Source: Lactiplantibacillus plantarum (GTDB lineage: Bacteria; Bacillota; Bacilli; Lactobacillales; Lactobacillaceae). Taken from it: a stretch of DNA of 64,000 nucleotides. Below, in pieces: positions 58,621 through 64,000 of this stretch; the stretch's first letter is position 1, and every line of letters starts with the position of its first letter. Both the position numbers and the translations under genes were made by a program. Below the pieces are notes generated by a model, which saw only the letters and a list, made by a program, of their open reading frames with translations, had not been told where the DNA came from and searched no databases. Location: assembly GCF_014131735.1 (NCBI RefSeq), contig NZ_CP039121.1, positions 1,860,001-1,924,000 on the forward strand, written 5' to 3'.

Positions 58621-58851
58621 TGTGCATTATGAAGATTGCTGTATCCGTTGGGACACAAGGGGCCCAGCAATTAAAAAATCACCACTGTGGTGCACTCAAA
58701 GCATCCCAAAAACAGGGTAAAAATCATTAGAGTGCACCGACAAGTGCACCAATATATCAATCCAGAGCGTTCCTAAGCGTTTTGAAGCAAACAAAAACCC
58801 CGCTATCTCAACGATTTTCGGGGTCAAAGAAAGTTGTTCCTTAATGATTTA

Positions 58852-58939
58852 AGGAGAGTACAGGATTTGAACCTGCGCGCCGGTATTAGCCGGTTCGCCG
58901 GATTTCGAGTCCGGTGCATTACCACTCTGCCAACTCTCC
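58852..58939 (-). tRNA. tRNA-Ser (anticodon CGA)
   Basis: Cloverleaf on the minus strand: acceptor GGAGAGT/ACTCTCC, D arm GCAGAGTGGTAATGC, anticodon stem CCGGA/TCCGG with loop CTCGAAA (anticodon CGA), a long variable arm with CCGG/CCGG stem, and T arm with TTCAAAT. The long variable arm confirms a serine tRNA. The discriminator position appears to be T and CCA is not encoded. Its 3' end faces the integrase and is a likely integration site. Confidence 0.92.
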
Positions 58940-59004
58940 ATGTGGTACTTAATAAGTATAGCATAATTAGCTTTCAGAACAAATATTTATTCAGAATTTT
59001 CCAC

Positions 59005-59037
59005 AAAAAATATCCGTCAGCCCTTGCCAACGGATAC
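59005..59037 (-). terminator. Terminator of the small membrane protein gene
   Basis: Stem TATCCGT/ACGGATA with a T-run on the minus strand, just after the stop codon at 59042. Confidence 0.75.
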
Positions 59038-59041
59038 CCAA

Positions 59042-59248
59042 TTACTTCTGTTCACGTGCGGCTTGACCAAAAACAAAGAACGAACCAAGAATACCCACGC
59101 ATGATAGTAAAAATAAAATGCCATAGCACAGTACATCCCCCACTGTCACTAAAGTCTTCGGAAAACCGGCAGTTGAGACCCATAGAAAAATCACGCTTAA
59201 CCAAAACCAAAATGAACGATAAAACCGAACCGGTCGACGTATCCGCAT
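59042..59248 (-). CDS. Small membrane protein of unknown function
   Basis: 68 residues from the ATG at 59248, four bases after GGGGGGAG; a longer frame upstream has no start signal. Basic N-terminus (MRIRRPVRFYRSF) and two membrane segments (FWFWLSVIFLWVS and DVLCYGILFLLSCVGILGSFFVF). Family not recognised. Confidence 0.65.
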   Translation of the reverse strand: MRIRRPVRFYRSFWFWLSVIFLWVSTAGFPKTLVTVGDVLCYGILFLLSCVGILGSFFVFGQAAREQK

Positions 59249-59422
59249 GACGCTCCCCCCTAACTCGTTATTCCAATGAAATAACCGATTGGAATAACGC
59301 CTATTATAGGCAGTGCGCAATTAAGTACAAGCTCTGAATACTCAAATCCAACGTTTAAGCTACAATTCGTAACCGATTACGTTTGTTAAGTGCCAATCCG
59401 ATTAATATGCCCCCTTGCAACC

Positions 59423-60184
59423 TCAATCACAACGAGCCAGTTTACGAGCGATAATCATAAATCGGTCTTCAAACGTCGTGACGCGACCATTAATGGTCAG
59501 TAAGGATTGTAACTGATGTAATTTGGGAAGCATCCGTGCCACGTCAAAATTCGGAAACTCCCATGGAATCACCGTGGCATAATAGACAATTGCGCCAATA
59601 TCCGTAAAACTCAGTGCCGCGTAGGCTTGCTCAGCCCGCAGAATTTCAAATCCCGCAGCCTGCATTTGAGCCATTACCGTCAACAACTGATTGTCAGGAT
59701 ACGCCGGTTCGTAATGCTCGTCAAAGAATCGTGACAACGCATAATTATTGGTCGCACCAACTTGCTGAGTCGCAAATCGGCCCCCCGGCTTTAAAACTTC
59801 CGCAATTCGCTTCACTGGCATCGCACCATGACTATTCGTTACAATATCAAATGTCGAATTTGGTACGGCCGTCAACTGTTCGGCGGCATCTGGATATAAT
59901 GTTATCCCCTTTTTAACCACCGTTTGCTTCAACAACTCAATATTTGGTTGCCACCCCTCAGTCACCGCAGTCAGCGCTGGCTGATGGTTAAAACGCCCCA
60001 TCAATTCACCACCGCCCGTATCAATATCCAACCATCGATCATCGGCACTTAGATGCTCACGAACTAGGGCAGCGTAATCCCACGGTAAGTCCGCAGTCTG
60101 CCACCGGCCAGCCAGATGACTAAAGTCCCAGCCGTGCATGGATTGCTGCGCTTCTTCAAACCAACTTCTTTCTAAAGCTGTCAT
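59423..60184 (-). CDS. SAM-dependent methyltransferase, class I
   Basis: 253 residues from the ATG at 60184 (GAAGGAGG upstream); the longer frame from 60226 is discounted. The SAM-binding glycine motif is WLDIDTGGGELMGRF; motif II is NSTFDIVTNSHGAMPV; then VLKPGGRFATQQVG, a Methyltransf_11-type signature. The substrate is not clear. Monocistronic. Confidence 0.85.
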   Translation of the reverse strand: MTALERSWFEEAQQSMHGWDFSHLAGRWQTADLPWDYAALVREHLSADDRWLDIDTGGGELMGRFNHQPALTAVTEGWQPNIELLKQTVVKKGITLYPDAAEQLTAVPNSTFDIVTNSHGAMPVKRIAEVLKPGGRFATQQVGATNNYALSRFFDEHYEPAYPDNQLLTVMAQMQAAGFEILRAEQAYAALSFTDIGAIVYYATVIPWEFPNFDVARMLPKLHQLQSLLTINGRVTTFEDRFMIIARKLARCD

Positions 60185-60295
60185 ATTTTGCCTCCTTCGT
60201 TTCCTGTAAACCAGACCACTCATCAAAGTCTCCGCTGGCCTATTTCAATACGAATTATGCTATGATTACAATATCTTTAAAAGGAGGTTCAGTCA

Positions 60296-60643
60296 ATGAC
60301 ACAATTACTGGTCACGACCACTGAAAATATTCCGGGGCACCCCTATGAAGTTATCGGTGAAGTCTTTGGGTTAACCACTCAATCTAAGAATCTGGTCCGT
60401 AACATTGGGGCAGGCTTAAAGGGCCTAGTTGGCGGCGAAATCAAGGATTACACCAAGATGCTCGAAGAGTCGCGCGATGTCGCGGTCAATCGGTTGCGCG
60501 ATAATGCAAGTGCCATGGGTGCGGATGCCGTTGTGATGATGCGGTTCGACACCGGCTCCATTAGTCAGGATATGCAATCGGTTGCCGCATATGGTACCGC
60601 AGTTCGTTTTATCACCGAAGATTTGACCACTGACAATGCTTAA
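60296..60643 (+). CDS. YbjQ/UPF0145-family protein
   Basis: 115 residues with the family pattern [41 protein letters not shown] and [19 protein letters not shown]. These proteins form pentamers; a heavy-metal-binding role has been proposed but is not proven. ATG follows AAAGGAGG. Divergent from the methyltransferase. Confidence 0.9.
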   Translation: MTQLLVTTTENIPGHPYEVIGEVFGLTTQSKNLVRNIGAGLKGLVGGEIKDYTKMLEESRDVAVNRLRDNASAMGADAVVMMRFDTGSISQDMQSVAAYGTAVRFITEDLTTDNA

Positions 60644-60662
60644 TCTGATTCGAGACTAACGA

Positions 60663-60697
60663 AACCGCCTGCCGGTAATCTGGGCAAGCGGTTTTTT
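60663..60697 (+). terminator. Terminator of the YbjQ-family gene
   Basis: Stem AAACCGC-TGCC/GGGCA-GCGGTTT followed by Ts, 20 bases after the stop codon. Confidence 0.75.
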
Positions 60698-60739
60698 AGC
60701 ATGGTGGCAGCTGTTTGTATAACACAATTATAATTTTCG

Positions 60740-61951
60740 TCACCGGCGAATGAACAGACAACCACCACAAGCTAACAGTAATCCCATGGCCGTCAAATAA
60801 GCCGCTTCTGGGCTCACGATATTATCCAACAAGACCAATCCAACACTGCCGATTGGAATCGAAATCGTCGCCAATGAATTTATGATGCCGCCTAAGCTCC
60901 CAACGATACTTTGATCGGCCACTTTCAATAAACTCGCCATCAATTTAGGATTTGCTTGTCCCATACAAAATCCCCCAATCATCATGATTGTAACCACTAC
61001 CCAATAGTTTTGCCAAAACAACAGATTAATAAATAAACCCTCAAACGCCACGACGGTAGTTAACATGACACCACGAAACGTCCACCTCTGAAAGTAACCT
61101 GTATGTAACAAATTCCCTGCAACCGAGCCAAATACGTCAGCAGTATTCATCACAAGAATTGCGACTCCGAATGAAAATGGTAACTGCGTCGCCCGGTGAA
61201 TCAGGTATAAATTCAATAGTGCATCGACGCTTGCACCCACCGCATTCAAGAACAAGACGCTCCCCAATAGCGCCAAGACGTTCATGTGCACCCCCGCTTC
61301 CATTGCTTGTCGTACTTGTCGTAGCAGTTGACGAAATGTCGACGTCACGGTGACAGTTGCGGAAGGTAATTTTAGCGTTTCATACCCAGACAGCAGCACC
61401 AGACCGGCAATCAAGAACGTGATTGCATTCAAATATCCCGCGAGACGATAATCGCCCGTTGCGGCCAATAGACTGACACCCAACGCTTGGCCCATCGTCT
61501 GCATTAACACTCCGATGCCTTGGTTGATCCCTAAGGCCTCTTCTTGTAACTCAGACGCGACTTTAGCTTGTAATAATGGCATTCGGAGGCTGCCACTCAA
61601 CATCCCCAACACGTCTGAGCACAAATTGATGACAATAATAATCAACAGCAACCCGACCTGTTTTTCAGTAATAAGTTGCGCTAACACGAGATATAATGCC
61701 GCTTGAACAAATTTCAAACCTGCTAACCACCCCCGCTTATTGGTTTGCGAGTCTGCCAATCGACCAGTAAGCATACCAAAAATACCAGGAAGCACAGTAG
61801 CCACCGAAACTAGTGAAACCATCAAATTTGCTTGTGCAAACGTTCGCGCGTACGTTAATAGAATAATGTTAAATAGGCTGGTACCAATTGTCTCAAAAAG
61901 ATCAGCTACTGTTAACGTGACAAACGCTCGATTACGGCCTAGATTTTTCAT
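60740..61951 (-). CDS. Major facilitator superfamily transporter
   Basis: 403 residues, about 12 membrane segments. Loop 2-3 motif GMLTGRLADSQTNKRGW is a variant of the MFS signature. Similar to the MFS_3/MefA-like exporters. The substrate is unknown. Divergent from an HTH regulator with a palindrome between them, which suggests local control. Confidence 0.85.
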   Translation of the reverse strand: MKNLGRNRAFVTLTVADLFETIGTSLFNIILLTYARTFAQANLMVSLVSVATVLPGIFGMLTGRLADSQTNKRGWLAGLKFVQAALYLVLAQLITEKQVGLLLIIIVINLCSDVLGMLSGSLRMPLLQAKVASELQEEALGINQGIGVLMQTMGQALGVSLLAATGDYRLAGYLNAITFLIAGLVLLSGYETLKLPSATVTVTSTFRQLLRQVRQAMEAGVHMNVLALLGSVLFLNAVGASVDALLNLYLIHRATQLPFSFGVAILVMNTADVFGSVAGNLLHTGYFQRWTFRGVMLTTVVAFEGLFINLLFWQNYWVVVTIMMIGGFCMGQANPKLMASLLKVADQSIVGSLGGIINSLATISIPIGSVGLVLLDNIVSPEAAYLTAMGLLLACGGCLFIRR

Positions 61952-61977
61952 AACGCCACTTCCAATTTAATATTATT

Positions 61978-62003
61978 TATCGTTTAAATAAATTTAAATG
62001 ATA
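61978..62003. promoter_or_regulatory. Palindromic operator between MFS and HTH genes
   Basis: TATCGTTTAAAT-AA-ATTTAAATGATA: 12-base arms matching at 11 positions, centred between the divergent transporter and regulator. Size and symmetry fit a dimeric winged-helix repressor. Confidence 0.65.
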
Positions 62004-62066
62004 AAGCAACTTTAATCGTTTGATTTCTATTTGTCAAATGGTTAAGCTAGTATTGAGGTGAAAAAC

Positions 62067-62651
62067 ATGCCCAAAAACACACTGGCTCAGTTTGCAAAGT
62101 TAATGGCCGATCCCAAGGTGGCCGCTATCTTAAAGGCCACCAAATCTAAAACTGGTTTAACAACTAAGCAAATTTCGGCCCAAACTAAAATTCCCAACAA
62201 TCAGTTGTACTACACCATCAACAAAATGCAGGATGCCGACTTATTAACCATCGTTAATCAAGTTCAGGTTAAAAATCTAACTGAAAACTTCTATTCCAGT
62301 GCCCACCTCTCCCATGAGACGCCACAGGAATTGGCAGATCTTGATGGTCTCGATACTGATCTGACTGACATCTCCGGCACGTGGACTCAAGCCCATGTCC
62401 AACAAGTTTTACAATGGATCATGCTATTGAACCACGACTTTACCGAAGCCTACCAGGAAGAGATGACCCGCAAGCAACCTGACAAGTCAGCCATTTTTTT
62501 CAGTAACGCGATCCTAAACCTTTCAGCGGCAGGCGAGCACCAGTTGCGCTTAGATTTGATCAAATTGCTTGGCGATGCTGAAAAGAATGATCCTGATCCT
62601 CAGTCAACGGACAAGCGTCAGGTTAAACTACTCATTGAAAAGTGGCAATAA
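62067..62651 (+). CDS. Winged-helix transcriptional regulator (ArsR-like)
   Basis: 194 residues from the ATG at 62067, eight bases after TTGAGG (a GTG start three codons earlier is less likely). The N-terminal winged helix (MADPKVAAILKATKSKTGLTTKQISAQTKIPNNQLYYTINKMQDADLL) is ArsR/HTH_20-like; the remaining 110 residues are helical and would sense a ligand or dimerise. Probably represses the divergent MFS gene. Confidence 0.75.
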   Translation: MPKNTLAQFAKLMADPKVAAILKATKSKTGLTTKQISAQTKIPNNQLYYTINKMQDADLLTIVNQVQVKNLTENFYSSAHLSHETPQELADLDGLDTDLTDISGTWTQAHVQQVLQWIMLLNHDFTEAYQEEMTRKQPDKSAIFFSNAILNLSAAGEHQLRLDLIKLLGDAEKNDPDPQSTDKRQVKLLIEKWQ

Positions 62652-62740
62652 TTAGAATATGCAATTGTTAGTCTTTTTGGCTTGGCTACCAAAGAATCAC
62701 TGACTATCCAAGCTAACTAACGACCAAAACAAGGGTTAGC

Positions 62741-62784
62741 AAAAAAGCTCCGAATGACTAATAAATCGTCATTCGGAGCTTTTA
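62741..62784 (-). terminator. Terminator downstream of apt
   Basis: Near-perfect stem AAAAGCTCCGAATGAC/GTCATTCGGAGCTTTT with flanking A and T runs; about 10 bases after the apt stop codon. Confidence 0.9.
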
Positions 62785-62793
62785 ATATTGGCT

Positions 62794-63312
62794 TTAAAAT
62801 TGCATCAAGCTCAACATATCATAATCTTTAATCTTATCGCGGCCGTGCAACTCTTTGAGTTCGACCAAGAAAGCCGTCCCAACCACGTTACCGCCTAATT
62901 CTTCAACCATTTGAATCGTTGCTGAGATGGTCCCACCAGTTGCTAATAAATCATCAGTAACTAGCACATTTTGTCCCGGCTTAATTGCATCTTTATGCAA
63001 ATAAAGTGCAGACTGCCCGTATTCCAAATCATAAGTCGCTTTGACCGTTTCGCGTGGTAACTTACCCTTCTTACGAGCAGGTGCAAAACCAACGCCTAAT
63101 TCATAGGCCACTGGACAACCCACGATAAAGCCGCGTGCTTCAGGCCCGACAATCATATCAACATGTTTATCACGCGCAAATTGCACGATCTGATCAGTCG
63201 CTTCACGGTAAGCTTCCCCGTCAGCCATCAGTGGTGAAATATCGCGAAAAATGATTCCAGGTTCGGGATAGTCCGGAATACTAGCCACATACTTTTTTAA
63301 ATCTAATGCCAT
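62794..63312 (-). CDS. apt: Adenine phosphoribosyltransferase
   Basis: 172 residues; salvages adenine to AMP using PRPP. Signatures: [14 protein letters not shown] near the N-terminus, [31 protein letters not shown] and the PRPP-binding [13 protein letters not shown]. Follows recJ by 18 bases, the standard order in Firmicutes. Confidence 0.97.
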   Translation of the reverse strand: MALDLKKYVASIPDYPEPGIIFRDISPLMADGEAYREATDQIVQFARDKHVDMIVGPEARGFIVGCPVAYELGVGFAPARKKGKLPRETVKATYDLEYGQSALYLHKDAIKPGQNVLVTDDLLATGGTISATIQMVEELGGNVVGTAFLVELKELHGRDKIKDYDMLSLMQF

Positions 63313-63330
63313 TTGTTCTTAACAGCTCCT

Positions 63331-64000
63331 TCAATTCTTAACCGCAGCCTGGTTCTTCACCCATACTTGGAGCGCTGCAGATTTACTATATAAAAGCGTT
63401 TCTTCAGCAACGATTTGTTGTTCGCGCAGCTGATAACTAGGGGCGTGATGTAAATCCGCTTTTGCCGGATTCGAAACGCCATTCATGACACCATCATTTA
63501 TTTTAACAAATCCGACCTCAAAAAACACCTGAATCATGAAAATAAGCAAATTTCGTTCAATATGCAGATGCTTGGCCACTAATGTTAATTGATGATGAAT
63601 ATCAACATCATGGTGCGCTGCGGTAAACTGGAAAAGTTTCGCAAACTGCGCGCGATTTGGCATTCCCGTTAAATAAACCGATTCTTGCCGATATAAGTAG
63701 AGCGTCAGCTGATCGAGCGCAATTGTGCTGAGTACCTGGGTCATATCCGCCAGCGTGTCAGGACAATCGACAATGAAGACCGCTTGATTAGCCGTCACGG
63801 CAGTCAGATCCGTTTTCGTATCCCCCACCCATACGGCTTGCGTTTGGGAACCTAAATACTGTTCAACTTTTTTCAACAGACGCTGGTGGAAAAAGAGGTA
63901 AACCCCCGGTGCTTGAAACAAATGGGCCGAAAGATGTTGCGTCCGGGCGTCGATCACCTGGGTCCCCGTCACTGCAATATCCTTAACCATGATTTGGGGC
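63331..64000 (-). CDS. recJ: Single-stranded-DNA exonuclease RecJ, C-terminal part
   Basis: About 223 residues of a frame still open at base 64000; the catalytic DHH part lies outside the window. The visible part begins (P)QIMVKDIAVTGTQVIDARTQHL, as in the C-terminal extension of lactobacillus RecJ (RecJ_C-type region) that follows the OB domain. Position directly upstream of apt supports recJ. An ATG at 63990 is internal, not the start. Confidence 0.8.
   Translation of the reverse strand, partial: PQIMVKDIAVTGTQVIDARTQHLSAHLFQAPGVYLFFHQRLLKKVEQYLGSQTQAVWVGDTKTDLTAVTANQAVFIVDCPDTLADMTQVLSTIALDQLTLYLYRQESVYLTGMPNRAQFAKLFQFTAAHHDVDIHHQLTLVAKHLHIERNLLIFMIQVFFEVGFVKINDGVMNGVSNPAKADLHHAPSYQLREQQIVAEETLLYSKSAALQVWVKNQAAVKN

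Noticed and set aside
58834..59250. Plus-strand frame of 138 codons across the tRNA region
   Set aside because: It runs through the complement of tRNA-Ser and of a small membrane gene; no homology or start signal.

Overview
The window reads as chromosome of a lactic acid bacterium, almost certainly Lactiplantibacillus plantarum or a very close relative. The basis is family and gene-order recognition, not a database search: pbpX2/dltE-dltXABCD, the hrcA-grpE-dnaK-dnaJ heat-shock operon with CIRCE operators, PolC, D-lactate dehydrogenase, alpha-acetolactate decarboxylase, mevalonate-pathway HMG-CoA synthase, and strong AGGAGG ribosome binding sites. Most genes are on the minus strand.

Layout. 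1-6.2 kb: 5' part of lepA, then the D-alanylation operon for teichoic acids (dltE, dltX, dltA-D). 6.5-11.6 kb: heat-shock operon with two promoters, each overlapped by a CIRCE. 11.8-14.5 kb: truB-ribF-aldB. 14.9-21.3 kb: an aromatic amino acid operon (MFS transporter fused to chorismate mutase, aroC, a prephenate dehydratase/BacA-like protein, aroA, tyrA, aroK). It is preceded by a Tyr/Phe-rich leader peptide and a chain of mutually exclusive hairpins ending in a terminator. 21.6-27.1 kb: rimP-nusA-ylxR-ylxQ-infB-rbfA, with a terminator in the leader and a one-base frameshift at the start of infB. 27.2-40.2 kb: a core run (rpsB, tsf, pyrH, frr, uppS, cdsA, rseP, proS, polC). 40.3-50.5 kb: HAD phosphatase, ldhD, TrmN6-like methyltransferase plus GIY-YIG protein, plsC, yneF, ynzC/lexA sharing an SOS box, a decayed AlkD-type gene, mvaS, an EIIA-like protein without active-site histidines, and a GT2 glycosyltransferase.

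50.5-58.9 kb is an AT-rich accessory island: duplicated DUF4428/SHOCT zinc-ribbon genes (one with four near-identical 261-bp repeats, one frameshifted), an IS982-family remnant into which a 1427-bp IS3-family element has inserted (CTA target duplication), and a tyrosine integrase with an early stop codon facing the 3' end of tRNA-Ser(CGA). 59-64 kb: small membrane protein, methyltransferase, YbjQ-family protein, an MFS exporter divergent from an HTH regulator with a palindromic operator between them, apt and the C-terminal part of recJ.

The most interesting item is the aromatic leader at 21,043-21,329. Its segments pair as 0:1, 1:2, 2:3, 3:4, 4:5 and 5:6, so a ribosome stalled on the Tyr codons or released at the leader stop would drive alternative folds down to the terminator. 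Leader-peptide attenuation is unusual in Firmicutes, where T-boxes usually do this job.
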